A stretch of 64,000 nucleotides of DNA from Pseudonocardia hierapolitana (GCF_007994075.1 NZ_VIWU01000001.1:8792959-8856958); one strand, 5' to 3'; positions 28,486 to 38,255 are shown, counted from the stretch's first letter. Notes: generated by a model not told the origin, from the letters alone. Program-made: numbers and translations.

Positions 28486-29790
28486 ATGGTCATCGCGTCG
28501 CCCGTGCAGGGCCTCCCGCACCGCGACCCGCTGCGGGCGCTGGTGGCGCCGCCCACCTGGCTCGCGGCCGCCCACCTGCTGCTCGACGCCCTGGTGGGCA
28601 TGGCGTCCGCCTTCGTGGTGGGAATGGGGCTGTTCCTCAGCGTCGTGCTGCTCCCGCTCGCGCTGCTCGGGGTACCGGTGTGGATCGTCACCACGTGGGT
28701 GAGCGCCGGACTGGCCCGCCTCGAACGCACGCGCTACCGCGTCCTGCTCGGCGTGGCGATCGACACGCAGCCGCTGCCCGCGTTCCAGCGCAACCCGCTG
28801 CGCTACGGCGGCGTCCTGTGGCGCGACCCCGGCGTGCGCCGCCGCGCGCTCCACCAGCTGCTCGCCGCGCCGGTCGGGGTGCTCACCAGCGGGATCACCT
28901 ACGTGCTTCTCTCCGGTGCGCTGGCGTTGCTGGCGATGCCGCTGCTCGGCATCGCGGTCCCGGCCGACGGCACCACCACGTACTCGTTCCCCTTGGTCGA
29001 CACCGGGGGTGGGCGGGCTCTGCTCGCCGGGATCGGCCTCGTCCTGCTGCTCGCCGCGCCGGCGGTGCTGCGCGCGCTCGCGGCCGCGGACATCGCCCTC
29101 GCCCGCATCCTGCTCGGGCCCGTGCCCGAGCTGCTCGCCCGCCGGGTGGACGAGCTGGAGCGCAGCCGCGCCCGGGTCGTCGACGCCGGTGAGGCGGAGC
29201 GGCGCAGGCTGGAGCGCGACCTGCACGACGGCACCCAGCAGCGCCTCGTCGCGCTCGGGATGACGCTGGGCCGGGCCAAGGCGCGGTACAAGCAGGACCC
29301 GGCGGCCGTCGGCGAGCTGCTCGACGACGCCCACCAGCAGGCGAAGGACGCCGTCACCGAGCTGCGCGGCCTCATCCGCGGCCTGCACCCGCCGGTGCTC
29401 ACCGACCGTGGCCTCGACGCGGCGCTCTCCGCGATCGCCGTGCGCTGCCCGGTGCCGGTGCAGCTCACCGTCGAGATCGACGAGCGGCCCAGCTCCACCG
29501 TGGAGGCGATCGGCTACTTCGTGGTGGCCGAGGCGCTCACCAACGTCGCCCGCCACTCCCGTGCCGCGCAGGCCTCGGTCACGGTGCACCGGGAGCGCGG
29601 CGGCCCGCTGTGGATCAGCATCACCGACGACGGCGTGGGTGGCGCCGACCCCGAGCGCGGCACCGGCCTGCGCGGCCTCGCCGACCGCGTGTCCGGGGTC
29701 GACGGTCAACTGCGGGTCGACTCCCCCGTCGGCGGGCCCACCGTGCTCACGGTCGAGCTCCCGACCGCACCGGCCGGGCTCACCCGTTGA
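28486..29790 (+). CDS. NarL-type sensor histidine kinase
   Basis: 434 residues. N-terminal membrane sensor with about four helices (25-70 and 125-215), then HisKA_3 dimerisation helix with phospho-accepting His247 in ERDLHDGTQQRLVALGM, and an HATPase_c domain (about 335-430; EALTNVARHS, DDGVGG, GTGLRGLADRV). No periplasmic ligand domain is evident, so it may sense within the membrane. A TAGCCT hexamer ends six bases before the ATG, suggesting a very short leader. Coupled to its response regulator by a TTGA overlap. Confidence 0.93.
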   Translation: MVIASPVQGLPHRDPLRALVAPPTWLAAAHLLLDALVGMASAFVVGMGLFLSVVLLPLALLGVPVWIVTTWVSAGLARLERTRYRVLLGVAIDTQPLPAFQRNPLRYGGVLWRDPGVRRRALHQLLAAPVGVLTSGITYVLLSGALALLAMPLLGIAVPADGTTTYSFPLVDTGGGRALLAGIGLVLLLAAPAVLRALAAADIALARILLGPVPELLARRVDELERSRARVVDAGEAERRRLERDLHDGTQQRLVALGMTLGRAKARYKQDPAAVGELLDDAHQQAKDAVTELRGLIRGLHPPVLTDRGLDAALSAIAVRCPVPVQLTVEIDERPSSTVEAIGYFVVAEALTNVARHSRAAQASVTVHRERGGPLWISITDDGVGGADPERGTGLRGLADRVSGVDGQLRVDSPVGGPTVLTVELPTAPAGLTR

Positions 29791-30455
29791 CCGCCGGCTC
29801 GACGACAACGGCGCGGGTCACCGTCGCCGAGGACTCGGTGCTCCTGCGGGAAGGGCTCTCACGGCTGCTCACCGAGGCCGGGTTCGAGGTGGTGGACGCC
29901 GTCGGCGACGGCGAGACGCTCCTGCGGTCGGTCGCCGCTGAGCAGCCCGACGTCGTCGTCGCCGACGTGCGGATGCCACCTACCCACTCCGACGAGGGTC
30001 TGCGGGCCGCGCTGGTGATCCGGTCCCGGTGGCCTGCGGTGGCGGTGCTCGTGCTGTCGCAGTACGTCGAGGAGCGCTACGCCACCGAGCTGCTCGCCGG
30101 CGACACGCGCGGGGTCGGCTACCTGCTGAAGGACCGCGTGGCCGACGTCGAGACGTTCGTCGAGGCGCTGCACCGCGTGCGGGCCGGGGGCACCGCCCTC
30201 GACCCCGAGGTCGTCTCGCAGATCTTCGCGCGCTCCCGGCGGGCCGCGCCGCTCGCCGCGCTCACCCGCCGGGAGCGGGACGTCCTCGCCCTGATGGCCG
30301 AGGGCCGCTCCAACGCCGGGATCGCCGCGGAGCTCGTGGTCAGCGAGGGTGCGGTCGAGAAGCACATCAGCGGGATCTTCGGCAAGCTCGCGCTCCCCGC
30401 TGCGCCCACCGACCACCGGCGCGTGCTCGCCGTGCTCAAGTACCTGGAGGACTGA
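29787..30455 (+). CDS. NarL/FixJ-family response regulator
   Basis: 222 residues: receiver domain (about 8-125; acidic pocket AED at 14-16, phosphorylated Asp60 in VVVADVRMP, lysine in YLLKDRV) and a LuxR-type helix-turn-helix (about 150-215; LTRRERDVLALMAEGRSNAGIA). The start appears to be TTG at 29787, overlapping the kinase stop as TTGA: no ATG or GTG occurs between it and the receiver core. Partner of the preceding kinase; the DUF4097 gene three bases downstream is probably part of the same output. Confidence 0.93.
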   Translation: MTAGSTTTARVTVAEDSVLLREGLSRLLTEAGFEVVDAVGDGETLLRSVAAEQPDVVVADVRMPPTHSDEGLRAALVIRSRWPAVAVLVLSQYVEERYATELLAGDTRGVGYLLKDRVADVETFVEALHRVRAGGTALDPEVVSQIFARSRRAAPLAALTRRERDVLALMAEGRSNAGIAAELVVSEGAVEKHISGIFGKLALPAAPTDHRRVLAVLKYLED

Positions 30456-30458
30456 CCG

Positions 30459-31235
30459 GTGACCGCCACAGCTCCGCCGAAGGCGCATCCCGTCGTGGTG
30501 GCCGCCGCGGTGCTCGTCGTCGTGCTGGCCTGCGGCATCGGGGCGTTCTCACTGCTGTCCGCGGTCGTGACCGGCACGGTCGAGCGCACGAACGCGTTCG
30601 CCTCCGCCACCGGCAGGCTCGTGGTCGACGCCGACGGCGACGTGACGATCGGCCCGAGCTCCGACGGGCGGGTCCACGTGCACACGGTCGTCCGGCACGG
30701 GCTGGGCGAGCCCGAGATCGTGCAGGAGTCCACGCTCGGGGGCGTTCGGCTGGGTGCCCGCTGCAGTGAGTTCCTCGCCGTCCGGTGCGACGTCCGGCAC
30801 GAGGTCCAGGTGCCACCCACCTTCAGGGTGCTGATCGACGGCTCCGAGGGCGATGTCACCGCGAGCCGCCTGTCCGGGCCGCTGACGGTCGACCGGCTCA
30901 CGGGCGACATCACCGCCGACGACCTCACCGGCCCGCTCGACCTGAGCTCCCACGCGGGCGAGATCACCGGCGACGCCCTGCGCACCGAGGTGCTGCGGGC
31001 CGACTCCGACGTCGGCGACGTTCGGCTGGAGCTGGTGGTGCCCCCGCGGTCGGTCGAGATCACCACGGAGAGCGGCGACGTGGACCTCGCAGTGCCGGCC
31101 GACACGACCTACCGCGTCGACGCCAGGACCGACACCGGTCGGCAGCGCGTGCTCGTGCCCCTCGACCCGGACTCCACCCGCACCCTGCGCGTCGACGGCG
31201 ACAGCGGCGACGTGACGGTCCGGCCGACCCGCTGA
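30459..31235 (+). CDS. DUF4097-family membrane-anchored beta-repeat protein
   Basis: 258 residues: one N-terminal transmembrane helix (about 11-33) then a domain of repeated short beta-strand motifs (SEGDVTASRLSGPLTVDRLTGDI, HAGEITGDAL, SDVGDVRLEL, ESGDVDLAVP, DSGDVTVRP), the pattern of the DUF4097 parallel beta-helix seen in LiaG-like cell-envelope proteins. GTG start three bases after the response regulator stop. The operon with a two-component system suggests an envelope-stress role (inference). Confidence 0.82.
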   Translation: MTATAPPKAHPVVVAAAVLVVVLACGIGAFSLLSAVVTGTVERTNAFASATGRLVVDADGDVTIGPSSDGRVHVHTVVRHGLGEPEIVQESTLGGVRLGARCSEFLAVRCDVRHEVQVPPTFRVLIDGSEGDVTASRLSGPLTVDRLTGDITADDLTGPLDLSSHAGEITGDALRTEVLRADSDVGDVRLELVVPPRSVEITTESGDVDLAVPADTTYRVDARTDTGRQRVLVPLDPDSTRTLRVDGDSGDVTVRPTR

Positions 31236-31251
31236 CCGACGAGCCGCAGGG

Positions 31252-32013
31252 TCAGGCCGCCGTCCAGGAGAGCGTGGCGGCGGTCCGGGGCCGGTCCAGC
31301 CGCTCCAGCGCGTCGGCCACCTCGGGCACCGCGCCCTCCGGCAGGCAGAGCCTCCTGGTGACCCACGCCGGGTCCTGCCGAGGCGGCACCTCCCGCTCCC
31401 ACCGCTGCACGACCGGGTCGACGCCGATCTCGCGCAGCACCTCGACCGCGTCGTCGACGGTGGCGGGCCGCGGCCGGCGCAGGTCGTGGAACCGCACCCA
31501 GAGCGGGTCGAGCCATGCCATCGGGTGCTGCGCCATCATCTCGACCACGACGCCGCGGTGGGCCGCCGCCGTGAGCGCCTCGAGGAAGGGCACGAGGTCG
31601 ACGACGTTGTGCAGCACGTGGTGGCACACCACCACGTCGGCGGTGCCCGCGGCGGGAGCCGCGCCCGGCCACCGGCCGTGAACCGTGCGGTGCGGGATGC
31701 CACGGGCGCGGGCCTCGGCGGCGAACGCGTCGAGCATGTCCTGCTGCTGGTCGGCGCCGGTGAGGTGGCCTGCCCTGCCGGCGAGCGCGAACGACGCGGC
31801 ACCGCCCCCGCAGCCGACGTCGAGCACGGTGCCGCCGTCGGGCAGCAGCGCCTGCGCCGCCCGGCGGGACGGTGTGTCGAGGGGCTCGGCCGGGGGTGTG
31901 AAGAAGGTGACCTCGTGGTGCCACGGGTCGGCGGGCGCCCTCGCGAGGATCTCCGGCGGGATGCCGCGGCCCTCCTGGAGCTCGGCCCACCGCATGGCCG
32001 CCGGTCCCCCCAT
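31252..32013 (-). CDS. Class I SAM-dependent methyltransferase
   Basis: 253 residues with Rossmann-fold methyltransferase motif I VLDVGCGGG (about 63-71), an acidic motif II in LTGADQQQDML and motif IV ADVVVCHHVLHNV. Small-molecule type; substrate unknown. Start could be ATG 32013 or 31995 (MRWAEL), the latter agreeing better with where the fold begins. Convergent with the DUF4097 gene, 16 bp apart. Confidence 0.85.
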   Translation of the reverse strand: MGGPAAMRWAELQEGRGIPPEILARAPADPWHHEVTFFTPPAEPLDTPSRRAAQALLPDGGTVLDVGCGGGAASFALAGRAGHLTGADQQQDMLDAFAAEARARGIPHRTVHGRWPGAAPAAGTADVVVCHHVLHNVVDLVPFLEALTAAAHRGVVVEMMAQHPMAWLDPLWVRFHDLRRPRPATVDDAVEVLREIGVDPVVQRWEREVPPRQDPAWVTRRLCLPEGAVPEVADALERLDRPRTAATLSWTAA

Positions 32014-32055
32014 GGGTGACGAGTATGCCTCCGCGCGCCCGTCCCCGGAGAACGA

Positions 32056-32364
32056 TCAGGCCATGAGTTGGGCCAACCGGGCGGTCAGCTCCGCGTGATC
32101 GCCACGTACCGCGACGACCTTGTCCCGCCCGCGCGCACCGGCGACGATCTCCACGTTCCCCCGGCGCACCCCGAACGCGGCCGCGAGCGCCGCCACGACG
32201 GCGGCGTTCGCCGCACCCTCGACCGCCCGCGCGCGCACGGCCACGACGAGCGCCGGGCCGCGCGCGGCGGCCCAGCTGCCGCCGACCTCGTCGCGGCGCG
32301 CGCCGGGACGGACGCGGACGGAGATCCGCACGCCGTCGGTGGGCGCCCGACTCACCGCGACCAC
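32056..32364 (-). CDS. DUF167/YggU-family protein
   Basis: 102 residues with the family motifs VRVRPGARRDEV (about 16-27), EGAANAAVVAALAAAFGV (about 49-66) and the ending IVAGARGRDKVVAV. A conserved small alpha/beta protein of unknown function. GTG starts at 32364 or slightly downstream. It lies beyond the ileS terminator hairpin, on the same strand as ileS. Confidence 0.85.
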   Translation of the reverse strand: MVAVSRAPTDGVRISVRVRPGARRDEVGGSWAAARGPALVVAVRARAVEGAANAAVVAALAAAFGVRRGNVEIVAGARGRDKVVAVRGDHAELTARLAQLMA

Positions 32365-32388
32365 CCGCCGGACTCGCCCGGCCAGAAC

Positions 32389-32420
32389 GCCGGACTCGGC
32401 CCGGGGAGGGCGAGTCCGGC
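32389..32420 (-). terminator. Hairpin terminator after ileS, built from the 22-bp repeat family
   Basis: Perfect 10-bp stem GCCGGACTCG / CGAGTCCGGC (32389-32398 and 32411-32420) with a 12-base loop, about 41 bp past the ileS stop. No T-run follows, as is usual in GC-rich actinobacteria. Flanking sequence on both sides (GGACTCGCC... on the left, GCGAGTCCGGCGTCTCGAC on the right) repeats the 22-bp units of the 28-kb arrays. Confidence 0.7.
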
Positions 32421-32461
32421 GTCTCGACGCATGAGTTGGGCGTTCGGCCGTCGCGATCCGC

Positions 32462-35400
32462 TCAGGCGCGGACGACCAGGGCGGCCAGGTCGGCGCTCGT
32501 GCCGTCCGGGGCGGCCACCGTGCCGCGCAGGGTCGGCTCCGGCGCCGCGCCGTAGGTCACGGACGTCGCGAGCACCTCCCCCGCGACGAACGCCTCGTGC
32601 GCGCGCGCGGCGTCGAGCACCGCGGCCGGGCCGTCGAGGGTGAGGGCGATCCGGTCGGCGACGTCGAGACCGGCGTCGCGGCGGGCCTGCTGCACCACCC
32701 GCACGACGTCGCGCGCGGTGCCCTCGGCGGCGAGCTCCGGGGTGATCGCCGTGTCGAGCACGACGAGGCCGGTGGAGCCCGGGAGCGCCGTGCTCGAGTC
32801 CGGGTCCGCCGCCACGAGCTTCTCGGTGAACTCGCCCTCGAGCAGCTCGATCCCGGCCGCGGTGACGGTGCCGCCGTCACCTCGGGACCACTCCCCCGAC
32901 TTCACGGCGCGGATCACCTTCTGCGTGTCGCCACCCAGCCGCGGCCCGCACGCGCGGGCGTTGACGGCCACCTCGAACCGCCCGTGGGCGGCGACGTCGG
33001 TGGTCAGCGCCACGTCCTTGACGTTCACCTCGTCGCGCAGGATGTCGGCGAACGGGGCGAGCGACTCGGCGTCGGTGGCGGCCACCGTGAGCCGGGCCAG
33101 CGGCAGCCGAACCCGCAGCCCGCGCGCCTTGCGCAGCGACAGCGCGGCCGAGGCCGCCTGCCGCACCCGCTCCATCGCGGCGACCAGTGCGTCGTCGTGC
33201 GGGAGATCTGCCGAGGACGGCCAGTCCGCCAGGTGCACCGACCGCTCCCCGGTGAGCCCCTGCCAGATCCGCTCCGTGGTGAGCGGCAGCAGCGGGGCGG
33301 CCACCCGGCAGGTCACCTCCAGCACGGTGTGCAGGGTGTCGATCGCGTCGTCGTCGCCCGCCCAGAACCGGTCGCGAGAGCGCCGGACGTACCAGTTGGT
33401 CAGCGTCTCGGCGTGGTCCCGCACCCGCTCGCACGCGCCGGCGATGTCGTACACGTCGAGCGCGGCGGTCAGCTCGTCGACGAGCGCCGCGGTGCGGGCG
33501 AGGATGTACCGGTCGAGGACGTGCTGCGAGTCGGTGCGCCGCACCCCCCGCCGCCCCGCGTAGAGCGACAGGAAGTACCAGGTGTTCCACAGCGGCAGGA
33601 TCGCCTGGCGGACGCCCTCGCGGATGCCCTGCTCGGTGACGATCAGGTTGCCGCCGCGCAGGATCGGGCTCGCCATGAGGAACCAGCGCATGGCGTCGGA
33701 GCCGTCCCGGGAGAACACCTCGTTGACGTCCGGGTAGTTCTTGCGCGACTTGGACATCTTCTGCCCATCGTCGCCCAGCACGATCCCGTGCGCCACGCAC
33801 GAGCGGAACGACGGGCGGTCGAACAGCGCCGTGGCCAGCACGTGCAGCGTGTAGAACCAGCCGCGGGTCTGCCCGTTGTACTCGACGATGAAGTCGCCCG
33901 GGTAGTGGTGCTCGAACCACTCCGCGTTCTCGAACGGGTAGTGCACCTGCGCGAACGGCATCGAGCCCGACTCGAACCAGCAGTCGAGCACCTCGGGCAC
34001 CCGCCGCATCGTCGACTTCCCCGTCGGGTCGTCCGGGTTGGGCCGGGTCAGATCGTCGACGTGCGGGCGGTGCAGGTCCGTCGGCCGTACGCCGAAGTCG
34101 CGCTCCAGCTCGTCGAGCGAGCCGTAGACGTCGATGCGCGGGTAGGTGGGGTCGTCACTCATCCACACCGGGATGGGCGAGCCCCAGTACCGGTTGCGCG
34201 AGATCGACCAGTCGATGGCGTTCTCGAGCCACTTGCCGAACTGGCCGTCCTTGATGTGGCCGGGCACCCAGGTGATCTGCTGGTTCAGCTCGACCATCCG
34301 GTCCCGGAACGCGGTGACCTTCACGAACCACGAGTCGACGGCACGCTGGATCAGCGGGTTGCCGCAGCGCCAGCAGTGCGGGTACGGGTGGTCGTAGGTC
34401 TCGTGGCGCAGCAGCACGCCCTTCGCGTGCGGGGCGCCGTGCTTGAGGTCGGCGATGATGTGCGGGTTCGCGTCGAACACCTGCATCCCCGCGTACGGGG
34501 GCACGCGCTCGTCGAACTCGCCCTTGCTGTCCACCGGCACGACGACCGCGATGCCCGCCGCGTCGGTGACGGCCTTGTCCTCCTCACCGAAGGCGGGCGC
34601 GATGTGCACGAGCCCCGTGCCGTCGTCGGTGGTGACGTAGTCGGCGGCCAGCACGCGGTGGGCGTTCTCCCACCCGGTGAAGAAGTCGAACGGCGGGGTG
34701 TACGACAGCCCGAGCAGCTCGGAACCGCGGAACGTCCGCATGACGTCCGGCTCCTCGCCGAGCTCGCGCGCGTACGCGGCCAGCCGGGCGGAGGCGAGCA
34801 CGTAGCGCTCCCCGTCGACGGCCACGAGCGCGTACTCGACATCGGGGTGCACCGCCATCGCCAGGTTCGACGGGAGCGTCCACGGCGTGGTGGTCCAGAT
34901 CAGCGCGAGCGCGCGGTCGAGGTCCGACCCGGGCGCGTGCAGGCGCAGCCCCACCGTGACGGCCGGGTCCTGCCGGTCGAGGTAGACGTCGTCCATCTTG
35001 GTCTCGGTGGCCGACAGCGGCGTGCCGTCGTGCCAGCAGTACCAGAGGACGCGGAAGCCCTGGTAGATCAGACCCTTGTCCCACAGGGTCTTGAAGGCCC
35101 ACATGACGCTCTCCATGTAGTCCAGGTCGAGCGTCTTGTAGTCGTTGTCGAAGTCGACCCAGCGGGCCTGGCGGGTGACGTACTCGCGCCACTCCCCGGT
35201 GTAGCGCAGCACCGACGCGCGGCACGCCTCGTTGAACGCGGCCACGCCCATCTCGTCGATCTCGGCCTTGCTCTTGAGCCCGAGCTGGCGCTCGGCCTCG
35301 ACCTCGGCGGGCAGACCGTGGGTGTCCCAGCCGAACCGGCGTTCGACGTGCTTGCCGCGCATGGTCTGGTAGCGCGGCACGACGTCCTTGACGTAGCCGG

Positions 35401-35602
35401 TGAGCAGGTGGCCGTAGTGGGGCAGGCCGTTGGCGAACGGCGGGCCGTCGTAGAAGACGAACTCGTTGCTGCCGTTCTCGCCGACGGGCCGGGCGTCGAC
35501 CGAGGCGCGGAACGTGTCGTCGCGCTCCCAGACGTCCAGGACCTCACGCTCGAGCGCGGGGAACGACGGGTGCGCGGGGACCGACGGGTAACGGTCACTC
35601 AT
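32462..35602 (-). CDS. ileS: Isoleucyl-tRNA synthetase
   Basis: 1046-residue class I synthetase. Signature HYGH (62-65; HIGH motif) and KMSKS at about 613-617, with the CP1 editing domain between ([24 protein letters not shown]). Length and the [14 protein letters not shown] start fit the eukaryote-like long IleS of actinobacteria, a type that is often naturally tolerant of mupirocin (family knowledge; not shown for this protein). A GAGGAG ribosome-binding site lies ten bases before the ATG. A T-box leader precedes it. Confidence 0.97.
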   Translation of the reverse strand: MSDRYPSVPAHPSFPALEREVLDVWERDDTFRASVDARPVGENGSNEFVFYDGPPFANGLPHYGHLLTGYVKDVVPRYQTMRGKHVERRFGWDTHGLPAEVEAERQLGLKSKAEIDEMGVAAFNEACRASVLRYTGEWREYVTRQARWVDFDNDYKTLDLDYMESVMWAFKTLWDKGLIYQGFRVLWYCWHDGTPLSATETKMDDVYLDRQDPAVTVGLRLHAPGSDLDRALALIWTTTPWTLPSNLAMAVHPDVEYALVAVDGERYVLASARLAAYARELGEEPDVMRTFRGSELLGLSYTPPFDFFTGWENAHRVLAADYVTTDDGTGLVHIAPAFGEEDKAVTDAAGIAVVVPVDSKGEFDERVPPYAGMQVFDANPHIIADLKHGAPHAKGVLLRHETYDHPYPHCWRCGNPLIQRAVDSWFVKVTAFRDRMVELNQQITWVPGHIKDGQFGKWLENAIDWSISRNRYWGSPIPVWMSDDPTYPRIDVYGSLDELERDFGVRPTDLHRPHVDDLTRPNPDDPTGKSTMRRVPEVLDCWFESGSMPFAQVHYPFENAEWFEHHYPGDFIVEYNGQTRGWFYTLHVLATALFDRPSFRSCVAHGIVLGDDGQKMSKSRKNYPDVNEVFSRDGSDAMRWFLMASPILRGGNLIVTEQGIREGVRQAILPLWNTWYFLSLYAGRRGVRRTDSQHVLDRYILARTAALVDELTAALDVYDIAGACERVRDHAETLTNWYVRRSRDRFWAGDDDAIDTLHTVLEVTCRVAAPLLPLTTERIWQGLTGERSVHLADWPSSADLPHDDALVAAMERVRQAASAALSLRKARGLRVRLPLARLTVAATDAESLAPFADILRDEVNVKDVALTTDVAAHGRFEVAVNARACGPRLGGDTQKVIRAVKSGEWSRGDGGTVTAAGIELLEGEFTEKLVAADPDSSTALPGSTGLVVLDTAITPELAAEGTARDVVRVVQQARRDAGLDVADRIALTLDGPAAVLDAARAHEAFVAGEVLATSVTYGAAPEPTLRGTVAAPDGTSADLAALVVRA

Positions 35603-35639
35603 GACGGTGGTGCTCCTCGTGCGTGGCTGGTGGTGCTGC

Positions 35640-35815
35640 CGGCACGGGGACGACGCTCGCGCGAGCGCCGCGGTACCACCCCGCTTGCCGCCCCATGACG
35701 GAACGGCCTCTCGTTCGACGGCTGTGACGGGCCGCTCCCGTCCGGTTCTACTCCGCCCCGGATGGGGCGTTTCTTCCGGAGGCTCCCCGGTGATGGCCGG
35801 ATCGATGCCTGTACG
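35640..35815 (-). promoter_or_regulatory. T-box riboswitch in the ileS leader
   Basis: On the minus strand the conserved T-box element GGGGTGGTACCGCG lies at 35682-35669. About 110 bases upstream, GGCCATCACCGGGGAGCC contains the specifier ATC (35794-35792), an isoleucine codon, followed by CCGGAAGAAACGCC as in short stem I leaders of actinobacterial ileS. Uncharged tRNA-Ile should bind and expose the ribosome-binding site next to the ileS ATG. A TACCCT -10-like hexamer lies just upstream (around 35820-35825). Exact ends of the RNA are estimated. Confidence 0.9.
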
Positions 35816-35854
35816 AGCAAGGGTAGCGCCAGGGCGCCACCCGGTATTCCGCCG

Positions 35855-35877
35855 GGTAGGAGCGCGCTCCTCCTACC
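35855..35877 (-). terminator. Hairpin at the stop codon of the wag31-downstream gene
   Basis: Eight-base-pair stem GGTAGGAG / CTCCTACC with a seven-base loop, overlapping the TAG stop codon (35873-35875) of the preceding membrane protein gene and lying just upstream of the ileS T-box promoter. It could separate the division-gene transcript from ileS. No T-run. Confidence 0.45.
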
Positions 35878-36997
35878 TGGTGGCGGGCTCCTGGGCCGCA
35901 AGCGTGCGGACGGGGGCGCACCAGGCGCACGGGGTGAAGCCCAGCTCGACGGCCTCGCGCACGGGCAGCGGGATCGTGGCCTTGCCGGCCAGGGCGCGAC
36001 AGCTGCTCAGGTGGTAGCGCGGCTGCTCGTCCACGACGAGCACCTCGGCCTCCAGCCCGGCGACGATCGCCGCGTCCGCGGCATCGCCCTCCTCCTCCGG
36101 CGGCTCCTCCGCGTCGGACGCGGGTGCGGCGTCGGCCTCGGCGGCCGTGCCGTTCGCCTCGGACCCCGCGGTGTCGGTGCCCTTCTGCTCCGCGGCGGCG
36201 ACCGCGGGCTCGACCGTCCCGTCCGTGGCTGCTGCCGCCTCGCGACCCGTGCCGGCGGTCTCGGCCGCCGGGGCGGCGCCCTCCTCCGCGGCAGGTGCCT
36301 CGCCTGCGGGCGGCGCGGCGTCGGTGCCGCCGCCCTCGGGTGCGGCGTCCGTGCCGCGCGCCGTGGGCGCCATCGTGGTGGGGCTCTGGTCGGCGTCATC
36401 GTCGGCGCGGCCGTCGGAGACCACCTCGGTGGGCGGCGCGGACGCGTTATGCCCGACGGCGCTGGGCGCGGCCGTGGTGGGCGCCGCGTCGTCTGCCGCG
36501 GGCCCCTCCCCCGTGCCCGTCGATGGGGTGGAGGCGGCAGCCGGGACACCCGTTTTGGTCACGCTCAGTGACGAATCACCGCTCGACGGGGTGTTCTCGC
36601 GGGAAGCGCCGGGCGGTCGCTCAGCAGAGGCGGACGGTTGCACGACGGGCATCACGACGGTCTTCGTGGTGTCCGACGTGTCGTCGTACCGGTCACCGGT
36701 CGGCTTGTCACCGGTGCGAGCCGGGGCGTCGGCCGACCGCGGGATGACCGGAAGCACCTCGGTGACCGGCTCCGGGTCATGCGTGCGCGGGCGTGGAGGT
36801 TCCGCGGCGGGGACGGCGGCCGCTTCGGCACCGGCCCGTACCGCGCTCCGCCGCTGCAGCCAGTCGATGAGCAACACCGCCGCAGCAGCGACGCTCACAC
36901 CGACGGACACCCAGGCCCACAGGACGCTGCCTGACAGCAGCGCCACGACCAGCAGGCCGAAGGCGATCAGAACGAGGATCAGGACCAGCAGCAGCAC
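35873..36997 (-). CDS. Membrane protein with low-complexity linker and C-terminal H-C/C-C motif
   Basis: 374 residues of no named family that I recognise. Two transmembrane helices at the N-terminus (about 1-20 and 26-44), a roughly 260-residue Ala/Pro/Thr/Glu-rich, probably disordered linker, and a compact C-terminal domain (about 318-370) reading PRYHLSSCRALAGKA, then GFTPCAWCAPVRTL. The H-x3-C and C-x2-C pattern resembles the zinc site of Ada-type metal-binding domains. It lies between wag31 and ileS, 62 bp after wag31, so a role at the pole or division site is conceivable but unproven. Confidence 0.75.
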   Translation of the reverse strand: MLLLVLILVLIAFGLLVVALLSGSVLWAWVSVGVSVAAAAVLLIDWLQRRSAVRAGAEAAAVPAAEPPRPRTHDPEPVTEVLPVIPRSADAPARTGDKPTGDRYDDTSDTTKTVVMPVVQPSASAERPPGASRENTPSSGDSSLSVTKTGVPAAASTPSTGTGEGPAADDAAPTTAAPSAVGHNASAPPTEVVSDGRADDDADQSPTTMAPTARGTDAAPEGGGTDAAPPAGEAPAAEEGAAPAAETAGTGREAAAATDGTVEPAVAAAEQKGTDTAGSEANGTAAEADAAPASDAEEPPEEEGDAADAAIVAGLEAEVLVVDEQPRYHLSSCRALAGKATIPLPVREAVELGFTPCAWCAPVRTLAAQEPATR

Positions 36998-37059
36998 GTC
37001 TCACTCCGTCTTGCGGAGGCGCGGCGCCTCTTCGGCCGCACCACCCGGGTCGGTCGAGG

Positions 37060-37884
37060 TCAGCTCCCGGCGTCGGCGCGCTGGCCGTAGCCGGTGGCGG
37101 CGTATCCGCCGTTCGAGCTGGACCGGCTGTCGGACGGCGCCGCAGAGCCGCGTTCCCCGAGGTCGCGCAGCTGCGACTCCAGGTACGTCTTGAGCCGGGT
37201 GCGGTACTCACGCTCGAACGTACGCAGCTCGTCGATCTTCTTCTCGAGCACGGACTTGTCTCGCGTGATGGTGCCGATGATCTCGGCCTGCTTGCGCTCG
37301 GCGTCACCGACCAGCGTGGCTGCCTTGTCACGCGACTGCCGCTCGAGGGTCTCGGCCCGCGTGCGGGCGTCGTTGAGCATCGTCTCGGCCCGCGCACGGG
37401 CGTCGTTGACGAGCGCGTCGGACTTGCTACGCGCCTCCGAGAGCAGCTGCTCCGACTTGGTGCGGGCGTCGCTGAGCATCGCGTCGGCCTCGGACTTGGC
37501 CTCGGCGGTGAGCCGCTCGGCCATCTCCTGGGCCATGCTCAGGACCTTCGCGACCTGCACGTGGCTGTCGCCACCCTCGGCGGCGTCGTTGAACGACGGG
37601 CGCTGCGGTGGCTCCTGCCGCTGGATCTGCTGCGTTGGCGGCGACACCGCACCCATCGCGGCAGGCCGCGAGCGGGCCTCCTCAAGATCGGCCTGTGCGT
37701 TCCCGAGGCGCTGCTCGAGCTGGGAGACCTGCTCGCGCAGGTCCTCGTTCTCCTCGATCAGGCGAGCCAGCTCGGCCTCGACCAGGTCCAGGAACGCGTC
37801 GACCTCGTCCTCGTTGTACCCCCGCTTCCCGATCGGGGGCTTGCTGAACGCGACGTTGTGGACGTCGGCGGGCGTCAGCGGCAT
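37060..37884 (-). CDS. wag31: DivIVA/Wag31 polar growth scaffold
   Basis: 274 residues. Membrane-binding N-terminal domain (1-60; [32 protein letters not shown]) and two long coiled coils (about 35-75 and 115-240, Ala/Glu/Arg/Lys-rich heptads), ending in a Ser/Gly-rich tail. Wag31 marks cell poles and recruits wall-synthesis enzymes for apical growth in actinobacteria. It follows yggT by 47 bp at the end of the dcw-linked cluster. Confidence 0.96.
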   Translation of the reverse strand: MPLTPADVHNVAFSKPPIGKRGYNEDEVDAFLDLVEAELARLIEENEDLREQVSQLEQRLGNAQADLEEARSRPAAMGAVSPPTQQIQRQEPPQRPSFNDAAEGGDSHVQVAKVLSMAQEMAERLTAEAKSEADAMLSDARTKSEQLLSEARSKSDALVNDARARAETMLNDARTRAETLERQSRDKAATLVGDAERKQAEIIGTITRDKSVLEKKIDELRTFEREYRTRLKTYLESQLRDLGERGSAAPSDSRSSSNGGYAATGYGQRADAGS

Positions 37885-37931
37885 CGGATCACCTCATGCA
37901 GTCCTCGGCGGCGGCACCGTGTGACTGGGGC

Positions 37932-38255
37932 TCACAACGGCGTCGGCTGGGCAACGTTCATCAGTATGAACACCACCAGCAGTAGAACCATAATCGACAG
38001 GTCCAGTCCAACGCCGCCGATCCGGAGGACGGGGATCACTCTCCGCAACAACTTCACGGGCGGGTCGGTTGCTGTGAAGATCAGCTCGAGAGCGACGGCG
38101 CTCGGACCCGCCGGCACCCACTGGCGCGCGAAGCTACGCACGAGCTCCACCACGATCCGGCCCACGAGCAAGAGCCAGAAGAAGAACAGCAGGTAGTAGA
38201 GGACGAACTGGATGGCGAGCACGTCGCCGATCCTAGCCGCGAGCCCTGCCGTCAC
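37932..38255 (-). CDS. YggT-family membrane protein
   Basis: 107 residues with two hydrophobic hairpins (about 15-45 and 82-103) and the family segments [13 protein letters not shown] and [18 protein letters not shown]. Function is unknown, although YggT is constantly found between sepF and divIVA in Gram-positive bacteria and is thought to assist division. GTG start overlaps the sepF stop as GTGA. Confidence 0.92.
   Translation of the reverse strand: MTAGLAARIGDVLAIQFVLYYLLFFFWLLLVGRIVVELVRSFARQWVPAGPSAVALELIFTATDPPVKLLRRVIPVLRIGGVGLDLSIMVLLLVVFILMNVAQPTPL

Noticed and set aside
35601..36017. Plus-strand frame of 138 codons across the ileS leader
   Set aside because: It is antisense to the T-box and to the end of the membrane protein gene; T-box conservation explains the sequence.
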